A stretch of DNA of 39,294 bases, taken from NCBI GenBank assembly GCA_001724245.1, contig MEDX01000031.1, positions 1 to 39,294 of the forward strand, given 5' to 3'. How positions within the stretch are numbered: the stretch's first letter is position 1; each line of letters opens with the position of its first letter. The notes below the pieces were generated by a model, which saw nothing but the letters and a program-made list of their open reading frames with translations, did no database searches and was not told where the DNA came from. This DNA is from Fonticula-like sp. SCN 57-25. Its lineage: Eukaryota > Nucleariida > Rotosphaerida. Positions 11,021 through 22,080 of this stretch are shown here, piece after piece. Made by a program: the position numbers and the translations under genes.

Positions 11021-11569
11021 TCAGCGCGAGTATGCGCGATCGCGCTTGAGGCAGAGCCGCTTGTACGAGTCGCCCTCGGGGTTGTGTACGTGGCGGAGTA
11101 CCTCGTACTCATGCGAGACCGTCCGCAGGCACTCCCTGGCGGAGCGGTCCATCTCCGTGCGCTCCTCCTCCATGCACCTGTGCCGCTCGAGTGCTTGGCG
11201 GAACTGCGATCGCAGCATCGGCGGCGCCGTCCCAAACTGCGACATCGACCGCTGCGCCGTGGGCGGCGACGGCGAGGGTGAGGACGCAGACGGACGCGAC
11301 GACGCCTCGGCCGACTGACCATTCGGCGCTTTGGTCAACGACGACGACGACGACGATGACATTGCGGCGGTCGAGGACGAGGAAACGGAGCTGATTGGCG
11401 ATTGTCGGGATGTTCCGCCGCCGCTTCCATAGAGAAAGGGCGTGGGTTCATAGCGAGACGCTGTGTGAACAGCAGTGGTCGCGGTCGGCGCGATGCTCGT
11501 CGCGTAGCCAGACGTGTCGCAGATCCGCATGACGCAAGTGTGACTCTCAGCGAACGCAGGGGGGCTCAT
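11021..11569 (-). CDS. Unrecognised Ser-rich protein with charged helical C-terminus
   Basis: A 182-residue frame from the ATG at 11569 to TGA at 11021. I do not recognise a family. The first half is low-complexity (Ser runs, Ser/Pro, Thr). Residues from about 125 are different: LRSQFRQALERHRCMEEE and following form a charged, probably helical segment with Arg/Glu/Cys, ending in KRLCLKRDRAYSR. A splice acceptor (CTTGCTCAG) lies six bases before the ATG, so an upstream exon, coding or UTR, is likely, but I could not find a coding exon in frame. The charged C-terminus is the part most likely to carry function. Codon use in the C-terminal half is rich in G/C-ending codons, as in the certain genes. 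Confidence 0.5.
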   Translation of the reverse strand: MSPPAFAESHTCVMRICDTSGYATSIAPTATTAVHTASRYEPTPFLYGSGGGTSRQSPISSVSSSSTAAMSSSSSSSLTKAPNGQSAEASSRPSASSPSPSPPTAQRSMSQFGTAPPMLRSQFRQALERHRCMEEERTEMDRSARECLRTVSHEYEVLRHVHNPEGDSYKRLCLKRDRAYSR

Positions 11570-12421
11570 GTGGTGCTGAGCAAGTAGACGATACAAGGTA
11601 ATGGCAATTGAAAGAGAGGACAGTGGCAAAATAAACAACGCGCTCACTCAGTCAGAGTCATAAAGGCAAAGATTGATAAGCTGATGATCGGCGCGACGTG
11701 GCAAGAATCTTCATTTGAGCGCCGCGCGACGTCGAGGTGACGGCATCAATTGATCAGTTTCTGCAATTGACAGCAATTGATCTGACTGATTGGGGAGTCA
11801 TCATTTCGTACTGGGAAGAACGGGGACAGAGGAAGAAGAGGGACTGGGAAAGTCAAGAATACATTATACAAAGGCAGATACTATACTGTACATGAGGTAC
11901 AGTACCGACGATGCATAAGAATACACTAGAAAATTGTCGGAATCAATGGCAAGTTGACTCATTGCAGGCAAGTCTAGATAGGCGAAATTGCCAACGCTCT
12001 TGCGTTTGGGCACAATATGAGACACCTTTACGGCGCCCTTGTCACGCTACTCATTAAGAAGCATGCATCGGGTCTTGTCGTCGCCTGTACGTACACAGCA
12101 GAAAACAGAACGATCTTGATCAGATGGGGACCACACAATTCATCACCTCAAGCGCGGCCAGTCTTAAAGAAAAGGTTTTTCTGTGCTCCTTTGGATGTAC
12201 CGAAATTCTGCTGCAAGTCGCTAGGTGTGGGCAGCACAAACACCTTTACGAATAAATGAACATGTAAAAGCTGTTGCAGCCTAGCTACACCCTTTCATGA
12301 GACGCTCTAAGCTTTCGGTGGACGTAAATGAAATTGGGGGGTTTTTTTAAAGTCCTTGTTGCATACGATGAAACATCAATGTATCAAGAGACGAGACAAG
12401 CGCACTTCGCCATGAAGGTAT
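11570..12421. other. Intergenic, mostly empty
   Basis: About 850 bp. The left end is the 5' flank of the minus-strand Ser-rich gene; the right end is the 3' UTR of the minus-strand ubiquitin-eS31 gene. An 80-codon frame (12017-12259, plus) has no family resemblance and I do not call it. A TTTTTTT run lies near 12350. Nothing else is supported. Confidence 0.45.
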
Positions 12422-12962
<541 letters not shown>

Positions 12963-13252
12963 CTCAAAGCACCAGTGACCTCAGCTAGTTCCGCAAAATG
13001 CGAAAAAGCTGTCCTAAGGCAATGGGGCGAAGAGAAAGGGAACGAAAAAAGAAAAAGAGCCACGCCGCTTATAGGCAAGCGGGGGGACCAATCCTGTCAC
13101 CCCAATCGTAATTTCCTATCATTAAAACAGCGATCGGGGTGGCCATGAAGGGTACACCCGATAAAGACCAATCGGAACCGATGAAACGCAGACGGGCACG
13201 TGTGATTGGTGCAACAAAAAGCGAGGGTTTATAAACACTTTTGTGGCTACCA

Positions 13253-13325
13253 ATTGTGTTGGCGCAGAGGATAGCGCGTCTCCCTCCTAAGGTGAAGATC
13301 GTGGGTTCGAATCCCACACGGGTCG
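13253..13325 (+). tRNA. tRNA-Arg(CCU)-like gene, imperfect stems
   Basis: A 73-nt cloverleaf. The D stem GCGC/GCGC (13262-13265, 13274-13277), T arm GTGGGTTCGAATCCCAC (13301-13317), A box TGGCGCAGAGG and B box GGTTCGAATCC are perfect. The anticodon loop CTCCTAA (13284-13290) gives anticodon CCT, and the core is very close to yeast tRNA-Arg(CCU). The acceptor stem is poor: ATTGTGT against ACGGGTC leaves positions 1, 2 and 4 unpaired and two G-U wobbles. The anticodon stem has one T-T mismatch (13281/13293). A T6 run at 13363-13368 is a possible Pol III terminator. It is either a decaying copy, a tRNA-derived element, or a gene whose product is repaired. Confidence 0.7.
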
Positions 13326-13706
13326 TAAAGCATCCAGACATGCAAATGTTTGGGTGCTCACGTTTTTTGCTTTTGCCAGAGTCGTAAGCAACATGCATTC
13401 TCTCTGCTGCACCGTCCAGCAAGCAGAGAGCACCATCTGCGCGCTGCCGGGCTTGATAGCTGAGCAGAACAGAGTATGAGTCATTTTTTTTACGAAGAAT
13501 GCAAGATCAATTCCACTATACCTGCGAAATGTGAAACCAAACTCGGAGCGAGTTCATATGTGCGGCGCAACAGAATAATTGTACAGCTTTTTTGCCGCGT
13601 ATTTCGGGGCGCAGTCCGCGGCTTGCGCTGTCGCGCCCTCCATCGTCGCGATCTGTATAAATCAGACGAAATCAGAGAAATCAGAGCAACAATCAGGCGG
13701 CCAACG
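13326..13706. other. Intergenic, tRNA to DMAP1 gene
   Basis: About 380 bp. It begins with the tRNA trailer and its T6 run and ends in the promoter and 5' UTR of the DMAP1-like gene. I see no coding exon. Confidence 0.45.
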
Positions 13707-15422
13707 ATGGGGGATGCCATGGACATTATGGGCGTAGCGCCCGCGTCGGCCCCCGCCGATGCCGGAACCCTGTCATCTCTTCGTCGGGAAGAGAGTGAGC
13801 GTGGTCAACGCGTGCTCCAGACACCGAAAACGTCCAAAGTTCCATGTGCGCCACCCATCTCACAACCTGTCTCTGTTCCTTACCTGAGCGTTGTCTAGCT
13901 GGGATTGCGCGCGAAGTGTACCGCCTAACGGGCGGCGTCCCGTCCCTCGCTCCTCTGACCGAGACGTTCAAGGAGCGTCCAAAGTGGGGCAGCAAGCAGG
14001 TGTCGAAATGGGAGCTGCGTCCGATCCAGAGCCCTCTCCAGTCGCCCTCCTTTGCTCTGTTCCACTGGGAGCGCGCGGCCGACCCGGCGGCCGACTACCC
14101 GTACGCCCGCCCCAATACCGAGGCGATGGTTCCGCAGTACACGGACGAGGAGTACGCGCAGCACTTTTCGACCGACGAGACGTGGACGCGGCAGGACACG
14201 GACCACCTTTTCGATCTCTGCCGCCAGTTTGATCTCCGTTTTGCGCTGGTCGCCGACAGATGGCAAGGGCAGTCGCCACGGTCGATCGAGGTGCGTGCTG
14301 CTGAGCACTTTGAAGTTTTGTATTCACTGTGATATGTAGGATCTCCGTGCTCGGTACTACCACATTGTGTCGACGCTGATCGGCCTGCGGAATGATGTGA
14401 GCGATCCTTCGGTGCAGGAGCTTCTCTCGGCGTACTCGTACGACAAGGACCGGGAGACGGAGCGCGTTCGCGTGCTTGACCAGCTCCAGCGCCGCACCGC
14501 GCAGCAGATCCGGGAGGAAGAGGAGCTCATCATCGAGTCACGCCGTATGGAGTCACAGAGCAAGCGGATCATCAAGGACCGCCAGAATGTCGTCCGGCTC
14601 CTCGCCGCTGTTGACGCCACGCTCGTGCCCGCCACCAATATCCGGAAGCAGAATGCGATCGCGATGGGCGGGCTCGGCGGCGGGCTCGGTGGGCTCAGCG
14701 GCCTGGGGAGCGGCTCGGGCGGAAGCGGTCCCGACGGCAAGCACAAGAAGAAGAAGAAGGGCGCGATCCTCAGAGTGGGCTCTGAGGCCGGATCGCCGTT
14801 GGCAGACGACTTTGAGGCAGATGACAGTGCGTTCTTTTACTGTTTTCCTCGCTTTTTTTGTTGCATTTTCTGACTTTGAGGACGTTTAGCGCGGAAAAAG
14901 GACCGTCTGCCGGTCGGCGTGTCGCTGCGCAGCTCGAGGGTACGCGAGATTCGGTTGGGATTGCATGGGAAATAGTCTAACACTTGCTCAGCTTACCTCG
15001 TCCACGGCCGCATTGAAGCTTGCAAAGCGCCTGGAAACGTGCCTCGAGGAGCTCGGCGTCCGTACGTGCTCGCGCTTAGTCGTATTCGCGAAAGCTGATG
15101 ATTTGTTTTCTGTGCAGCCGTGCGTCCTCAGGTGCCGACCGCGCTTATCAGCACGCGGTTCGAGGATTTGCGGCAGGACCTGCTCACGCTGCTCGAGCTC
15201 AAGAAGCACACGGACCGGAAGGAGTACGAGGTCCAGGTGCTGACGCACAAGCGCGCAATTCTAAAAGGAGAGGCGTCGGAGGCGCCGCCCGCGTTCAACG
15301 ACCCGTTCGCCGACGACACGCCAGCGAGAAAGCGCTCGGCGGCGGTCGCGGGGCTTGCATCACCCAGCCCTGGGCGCATCGGCGGCGACATGAAGCGGAG
15401 AAACACCTTGACCGAGCTCTAA
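13707..15422 (+). CDS. DMAP1/SWC4/Eaf2 subunit of NuA4 and SWR1 complexes
   Basis: Six exons (13707..13845, 13899..14290, 14340..14826, 14890..14939, 14992..15061, 15118..15422) give about 480 residues. The SANT-like core is clear: GIAREVYRLTGG, FHWERAADPAADYPYARPN, QDTDHLFDLCRQFDLRFA, and SIEDLRARYYHIV across the second splice. A helical segment with REEEELIIESRR follows, then a C-terminal helical block (PVGVSLRSSR, LKLAKRLETCLEELGV, FEDLRQDLLTLLELKK) that matches the DMAP1 family end. The protein is a shared subunit of the NuA4 acetyltransferase and the SWR1 H2A.Z exchange complexes. A Gly/Lys-rich linker lies between the two halves. All six splice phases agree. Confidence 0.94.
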
Positions 15423-15777
15423 GGGCACTTTGGGACCGCGGGGTTCTATCGCTTGTTTGATTGTACAGGAATTTTGTTATTTGAGAAAAAAAGTTCATTT
15501 CTTTACACGCGCGCGTTTTGCAATCCCTCTGTATATGACCACCTGTGCTATTATGAGACTACCTGGCATACCCGGTCGCCTTTAGCTGCTGGCCAACAAT
15601 ATCAATCAAGCAAGTAAAGGAGATCATGACCATGAGGACATTTTTGATGACCATCATCAAAACACGTCTCGACGGCTACGCGCACCGCGGTTTTGTTTAG
15701 AGGCGGCCTGAGGAGCTTGTGAGAGACTTTCTTCCGCTTTGAAAAGAAAAGGCCCCAACAGCGACGAGTTGTTTGTC
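15423..15777. other. Intergenic, DMAP1 to HOOK
   Basis: A 355-bp gap between two genes on the same strand. It contains the DMAP1 3' UTR and the HOOK promoter. I see no gene or repeat. Confidence 0.45.
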
Positions 15778-18312
15778 ATGGCGACGGACGCGAAGCTGCA
15801 GGCGATCCTGCAATGGGTGCGCCGACGCTTTACCCCCTTTCTTGCCTGCCCGCGATGAAGCTGACAGTGCGCCGGGCGGGTGACGTAGGTCAATGCAGTG
15901 AGGCCCGGCACGGCGAACCTTGACGCTCTGCGTGATGGCGTTATCCTGAATGGGATCCTCACCACCACGTACGCGTTGGCTGAGCTTCATCGTTAGTATG
16001 ATCGCTTGCTCACCTCTTTTTGTAGTGACGAAAGCTTTTTCCCCGAGTCAATGTTGAAAGAGGCCGACAACCATGTGCTTATGGAAGCCAACCTGAAGAA
16101 GCTGAAAAAGGTGCGTTTTGCGCTCCTTTTGTGCTTTTCTGTCTCTAATGTGCGACTGTGCGATAGGCGATCTTTCGGTACTATGAAGAGCTTGGCCACT
16201 CTCTGGCCCCGCTTGACTTTGACATTGCTGCCATCGTGAAGCAATCCGACGATGAGCAAACTTATGCTCTTTTGAGGGTACGCTCTTTCCTGCGCTCTCT
16301 GCTGGGTGTCTGACGCGTGTTGGCAGCTTGTTTTCTACACTGCCATCAACGGCAACAACAATGAATTTTATGTTCAGAGCATCGGCTCGCTCTCTGGCGA
16401 CGTTCAGAAGCAGCTGATCGAGGTGACCATGGAAGTTGTACGCATTTCTCTTTTTGCTGTCGTAATATGTTTGCTTAGCTGTATGCTTTCCTTGTTCTAG
16501 AACCAAGTACTGGAGTCCCAGACGGCTCCGGAGGATATGTCCGAGATTGAGGCGCTGCGGGCCGAGGTGAACCGCCTCAAGAACGTTGAGAGTGAACTGC
16601 GGGAGACTAATGCCGAGCTTGAAAAGTCGCAAAAGACGACTGACGAGTTGCGTGAGATTCGTGACGACCTTCAGAGTCGCCTGCGCGAGACGGAGGAGTC
16701 TCTCAGCAAGGCGTCGGCGAACGCCAAGGACCAGTCGATGCGCAATGAGCTTGAGAAGCTGCGCGCTGAGATTAGGGACGCGGATGAGCGCCGGCAGCTT
16801 GCCGAGGCCAATGTTGATGAGCAGAACAAGACTATTAACGAGCTGCAGCGCGAGCGCAATGAGCTGCAGAGCGTTGCTGCCGGGGCGCGCTCGCTGCGCG
16901 ACCAGCTCGAGGAGAAGGGCCACCTGGAGGAGAGGCTTCTCAAGGCGGAGGCGGCGCTTAATAAGAGCAAGAAGCGCGCGGAGGAGGCCATCGAGCTGAA
17001 GAAGCTCAACAAGGCTTTGAGCGAAGAGATTGAGGCGCTCAAGAGGCAGGTCAGTAGGCCAGACGCAAGCGACACCCTCGCTACCATCTCTGAGAACCGC
17101 TCTATCAGTCAAAAGGGTATGCTTTTGTGTGTAGTGCAACTATGTTTGTGTGTTTTGGAGCATGTTTGAGCGTGATTGTCATCTTGCTCTCTTTGTCCCC
17201 GCCACGTTACTGATCATCTGTGCAGCCCTTGAGGACGATGTCCAGGCTCTGCACAAAGAGCTCGAGGCCGCCCGCGCTGTCATCAAGAACCTCGAGCTTG
17301 AGAACGGCGACCTGAAAACGGATGTTGATCGCCTGCGGGCTCAGATCGAGCGCCTTGAGCAGAACAAGCTTGAGGCCGCGATTGCTGCGGCCTCTGCCGA
17401 GGACGACGACTCGCACTCTTTCGCGCAGATTGAGGAGAGCCAGCGCATTCGCAAGGAGAACGAGACCATCATCGCGCTGGAGCGCCAGATTCGCCAGCTC
17501 AAGATCGAGCTGCAGAACCGGCCCGCCTCTGCGGGCGCCTCCAACGCCGATGTCGAGCTGTCGAACGTGCGCGGCGAGCTGGAGCGCGCCAAGCAGGACG
17601 CGACCAAGGCAGAAGCAGAGGTTTCGCGGATCAACGCCGAGCTCTCCAAGGCGCAGCAGGAGGTTGTGCGCCTCGGCACCGAGAACAGCATGTTTGCAAA
17701 GATGAAGGAGGACAACAAGGATGTCATCGGGAGGATGGTCGAGCAGGCCACCGAATTTGGTACGCGGGAAATGAAATAGATATGGCCGCCAGGGTGCTTA
17801 CTTTTTCTCCTCCAGCCAACAAGGAGGTGCAGCTCAAGGAGACGCAGCTCAAGGCGGCGCAGGATAGGGTGGCGCGCCTCGAGGAGGACCTGAAGGCGAT
17901 GGAGGAGCTGCGCACAAAAAACATTCAGCTGCAGATGCACTATCAAAAGGTGGCGGAGGACAATAAGAACCTCAAGGCCGCTTACACGAGCCTCAAGAGC
18001 AGCGCTGCAACGGCGTCGCCGCAGGTCGGCGCTCTGAGCGGAAGCGAGGTGACGCTACAGCTCAAGGTGCGCTCACGCTGGTCACCTCAATCATAGCTAA
18101 TGCTTGTATAATAGGAACAAGTGGAAACGTTCAAGGTCGAGAACAAGATGATGGCGTCCGCCTTTTATCACTTGGCACTGGAATTGCAGAGCAAGGGAGG
18201 TTCCGGCGCGCGCGGCGGGGCTGGTATGCTCAACGGGATGCGCGCCGCGGCTATGAGCTCGCCCACAAAGGCGCCGCGGACGCCCGGCCCGCAGGGGACG
18301 CCGAGGGCGTGA
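15778..18312 (+). CDS. HOOK-family dynein/dynactin cargo adaptor
   Basis: Nine exons (15778..15816, 15889..15968, 16026..16110, 16167..16277, 16327..16437, 16501..17116, 17226..17759, 17816..18066, 18115..18312) give about 674 residues, close to HOOK proteins (around 720). The first 150 residues are a calponin-homology-like HOOK domain: ILQW start, RDGVILNGILTTTDESFF, ANLKKLKKAIFRYYEE, and an Asp-Glu rich helix before LLRLVFYTAIN. Residues about 165-610 are nearly unbroken heptad coiled coil. The C-terminal block has VENKMMASAFYHLALELQ, matching the conserved end of HOOK proteins, then a Gly/Pro-rich tail. HOOK proteins activate dynein and link it to endosomes through FTS/FHIP. Exon 1 encodes only 13 residues. 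Confidence 0.92.
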
Positions 18313-18491
18313 ACATAAAACTGGGTACTGGAACTGGATCGATACTGGATGTCGTTTTTGCCCCCAGTGCATCGGCAGCGATCTTCGATTTCATTTATCA
18401 AATACACTTTTATCAAATACACTTTTATTTGACTTATCTTACATACAAAGAACCGATGCACTGCCCATATCTTGAAACGCCACCTGTACGC
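18313..18491. repeat. Short direct repeat in convergent 3' region
   Basis: The 179-bp gap between the HOOK stop and the R3H-SUZ stop holds both 3' UTRs. It includes two adjacent copies of the 14-mer TTATCAAATACACT near 18397-18426. No other structure is seen. Confidence 0.5.
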
Positions 18492-19880
18492 TCACCGTAC
18501 TTGCTTGAGACGCCATGCCGTGTTTGCCTCGGCGTACGCGCTCGCTTGGTCCAGCGATATTTGCGTTGGAAACGACACGTGCACAACGGGCGGCGTGGAA
18601 CCGGCCTGTACCACATCCTCGTGAGCATGCACGAAATCCCAAAAGACATATTTTTAAGCGGCCGACGTACCAAAAGGTGAAGCGTGCCGCTGAATCGCGA
18701 TACAAGCGGGTCAAGAACCTGCGACATCTCATGCACGTGGCCGTAGATGCCCTCGACCTCCGCTACAAAGCCTGCTCGAGTCCGCATTGTAAGCATTCAA
18801 TATCCCTACGGAACGTGTCGGAGGACGCACCGCTGTCGAGCTTTGGCGTGCCCGGCATGGGCAGTACGAGCGGCGACGTGCGCACCTGCTGCGGCTGCGG
18901 CTGCCGCACCTGACCGGCAAACGGGTATCCGCCTCCATAACCCGGGTCCATTGGCATCGGCTGGGGGTACCCGTACGCCATGTGCTCCACGGGCTGCGGG
19001 TAGTAGGCGTACGGTGCGGTCGGATAAAACGGCATCGCCTGCTGCATCGGACGCGCCTGTGGCCTAAACTGCTGCTGTAGTGGCATTGGCTGCTGCATGG
19101 GTTGCTGCTGGTGATAATATTGCTGGCCGCCACTCGATTGCATCGGCGGCCGCGCAGGTGTGACGGTGACGGTGTGCCGTGGGGCGCTGGTGACGGTCGA
19201 CTGTGCTCCGCCGTCGCCGTCGGCAAATATGCGCGCGCGCGCTTTTTCGTACTCAAGCTCACGCGCTTCTATTGACGTGTCCTGCGACGCCGCGTTCGAC
19301 GCTGTGTCTCCGGACTGGCCACCAGAACTCGGGGAGGCGGCGCTAGCGCCCGCGCTGGCCGGCCGGCGAAGCAGGATGACAGGCGAAGGCGAGGGCGACA
19401 CGGTCGCGGCCGATGCCGCGGGGGCGAGCGACGCTGAGAGCGGCGCGTCTTCCATCGGGTACAGGTCGCAGAGGCTGACCGACGGGCGGATCGACGAGGG
19501 CATGCGCGACACAAGCACCGTGTCGGGTCGACTTATATTGGCCGCATGACTGAAGCGGTAATGCTCAGCAATGAAATGGATAAGGCGACGGTGAAATGAC
19601 GTTGGCGCATCTACCGCTGCAACCGGTCGGCTAAAAAAATAAACCAAAAACAGCGTGTCAGAACTATAGGGCGGACGACAGGGAGGCACAGGCGGCGCAC
19701 AAGCTGTCGGAGAAGAACAGAAGCAAGTCGGCTTCAACTCGACGCACAAACTAGGTGCAGTCAGCATAGAAACAATAGAAAATCATATAAAAGCGCGCGC
19801 ACGGGGCGGTTGGAATCCGTCTTCACGGCTTGCAGAAGAAAGGGATCCACCGGCAGTGCCTCGAGCTCAGCACGACTCAT
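18492..19880 (-). CDS. R3H-SUZ domain RNA-binding protein
   Basis: Five exons (19880..19803, 19750..19701, 19630..18810, 18762..18671, 18605..18492) give about 384 residues. The start MSRAELEALPVDPFLLQA and FVRRVEADLLLFFSDS resemble the segment before R3H domains. The R3H core RxxxH is R57-H61 in SFHRRLIHFIAEHY. A SUZ domain runs from about 127 to 178, ending EARELEYEKARARIF. Residues 200-330 are low-complexity Gln/Met/Pro/Tyr repeats. R3H and SUZ both bind single-stranded nucleic acid; such proteins (R3HDM/Encore type) bind mRNA. The last two exons (EVEGIYGHVHEM..., VSFPTQISLDQASAYAEA) are phase-consistent and protein-like but I do not recognise them; the third intron uses an unusual GTAGGG donor. 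A separate small gene for these two exons remains possible. Confidence 0.8.
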
Positions 19881-20128
19881 TTTCTACAGTCGACGCATCA
19901 GAGGGGTATATCTCTACAAAAATTTCAATGCAACCGTGCATACCAGGTACTCAAAATCACTCACCAAACAGTATATAGCGCTCGTCCGCTAGCAGTTAGA
20001 CACTCCCCTACTGTCGCACCCTTTCGGAAAGGGCGGATTTCCACCCCCTGCGGTGCACTGCACCACCGCGCGCGCTGTCTGCAAACGCCAACTCGGCCAC
20101 GTGGAGTTTGCACATCAGTTTGCGTGCA
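19881..20128. promoter_or_regulatory. Divergent promoter, R3H-SUZ and importin alpha
   Basis: The 248 bp between the two divergent ATGs must hold both promoters. It contains a TATATA near 19973-19978 and the palindrome-like CTTTCGGAAAGG near 20022-20033. No transcription start can be assigned from sequence alone. Confidence 0.4.
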
Positions 20129-21944
20129 ATGTCTGACAAGAGGGCGGCGGCGTTCAAAAACCGCGGCGAGGCTGCGCCAGAGGCGCTTCGCGCACGGCGG
20201 CAACAGGACGCTGTGTACGTTTATACGGCGGTCTTTTCCTTGTCTGATTTTTATTGCGCACTGCTAGATTGTTGCGAAAGGAAGCGCGGGAACGCGTACT
20301 GTCGGCCAAGCGCCTGCGAGTGGTCGATGGTGATGCCGCCGCACAGGGCGACGTGTACTTGACAGAAGAGCAAATTGTCGCTCTGGAAGCGGGTTTGGGC
20401 TCTTCATCACAGGAAACTGTGCTAGGATCGTTGCAGCAGCTGCATCGGTCGCTAACAGACACGAGCGAAGCGGTGGAGCGATTCGTGATCGAGGGGTCGT
20501 GCATGGCGCACCTGCAGCGACTCCTGACCTCGTCATCAGGTAATGTACTATTGCAGGCAATATGGTGCACTGCCAATATTGCTGCCAATCGTACAGAGCT
20601 ATGCCAAAAGGCCCTTGTTACGGCGCCAATTCTTATTGCAATGCTCGGCGGTGCTGACCCGGTACGCGACTTGCTCGTGACTATGTGCCAAAGGGGTGTT
20701 GTGCTGTGTTTCACTCTCGTTTGCTATATGTGCATTACTGACTGCAAATTTTTACTTTTATTTAAATAGTTTGTCTGCCAAGAGGTGTGTTTCTCGCTTG
20801 GCAATCTTGCTGCGGACGGCGAGTTGTGCGCCGATACTTTGGTTGCGAACGGCATCCTTCATCCTCTACTCTCCCTCCTGAGCCCTTCTCACGCGAACAA
20901 CCCTCGCCTTGTTCAAGCGGCGCTTTTTGTTATTTGGTGTCTTGTGCGCCAACCCAAACACATCGAAGCCCTTTTTTCGGACGCCAATTTTGCGCCAAAT
21001 TTGATGGCCCACCTGAACTCGCTCCACGCCCCTGTCGCCGGCGAGGCGGCGTACGTATGTGTGCGCCTAGCGGCAGACACAATTTCTTCGCGCCGGCTCT
21101 ATAACGCGGGTATTGCTGGTTTGCTTGCCGCCCGTCTCAAAGAACTCCTTGAGAATACGGCCCTCAGGGACGCTGCGGCCGTCCCTCTCGTCCGATTCCT
21201 CGGACATGTCACGGGTGGAATCGACTGCGAAGTGTGGACGGACGCTTTGATTGGCGGAAAGGTGTTTCCCCAACCAGCCTTTTCCATGACAAATGATAAA
21301 TTTTTGAAATTGTTGAGAGGCGCTATATCTCTGCGTGAGACGACGCTGGCCAAGCTTTTGTGGAGCGGCCTGCGTGACGTTGCGGGCCAGCATGCCCTCC
21401 TCAAGGAGACGCTGTGGGCTGTGTCGAACCTCGTTGCCGGGACTGATTCCCAGGCGTCTTTGATGGTGGAGGGGGGTATTCTGCTACCGCTGTGTGCCGC
21501 GATTGCTGTCCAGGACGCCGCTGTTCGGGTGGAGGCAGGGTACGCCGTTCTAAACATCGCAGTGCGCGGAAAGGAATTCATGGACCAAGCCGTCCACGCG
21601 GGAGCAGTTGAAAGTGCGCATTTGTGTTTGTGTGCTTTTTGGAGACTGATTGCGAATGGCACCAGGATTCACTGATATGCTCAGCATGACGTACAGTGAA
21701 GAAGCGGTGATGCTGGCGCTGGCCTTTGTCGATTCGTTCTGTCGACTCTGCCCGCAAGTGCGCACACCTCGGCTGTTTACTTTAATGTGGACTTGTTTAA
21801 CAGGAATTGATGTAGGCATTTGAGAAGTTGCCCGCGACTCAAATTACGCAATCTATAGACAACGTCTTGCTGAGTTGTACGGGAAACGAGCGCGTTTCCG
21901 AGGCGGCGTCATTGATTTTAGACCAACATTTTGGTTCACTGTAA
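20129..21944 (+). CDS. Divergent importin alpha (karyopherin alpha)
   Basis: Five exons (20129..20214, 20268..20661, 20770..21613, 21666..21757, 21816..21944) give about 514 residues, the usual length. Residues 1-50 form an importin-beta-binding region: AAFKNRGEAAPEALRARRQQ and, across the first splice, LLRKEARERVLSAKR. Armadillo repeats follow. The NLS-contacting Trp-xxx-Asn ladder is kept in IWCTANIAAN and LWAVSNLVAG, but elsewhere it is altered (CFSLGNLAAD with Phe, and FVIWCLVR, AAYVCVRLA and YAVLNIA without the pair). The C-terminus FEKLPATQITQ and the short acidic end are typical in position. It probably carries NLS cargo to the nucleus, but the eroded ladder leaves a specialised or TMCO6-like role open. 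Confidence 0.87.
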
Positions 21945-22080
21945 TTATTTCATGTTGCATATACAATAATCATTATTCACCTTCTTTTATCCTGCTTTTT
22001 TTGCATTGGTCCCAATACATGCATGGCCCACGTCGACATTATTTAGTGCACACAATCAGTTTACACCACACCCTTCCATC

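Noticed and set aside
11597-11660. An upstream coding exon for the Ser-rich gene (hydrophobic peptide on the minus strand before a GTGAGC)
   Set aside because: Joining it to the acceptor before the ATG gives a stop at once; no phase works.
12017-12259. An 80-codon plus-strand frame starting with ATG
   Set aside because: No family resemblance, weak codon bias, no splice signals that extend it.
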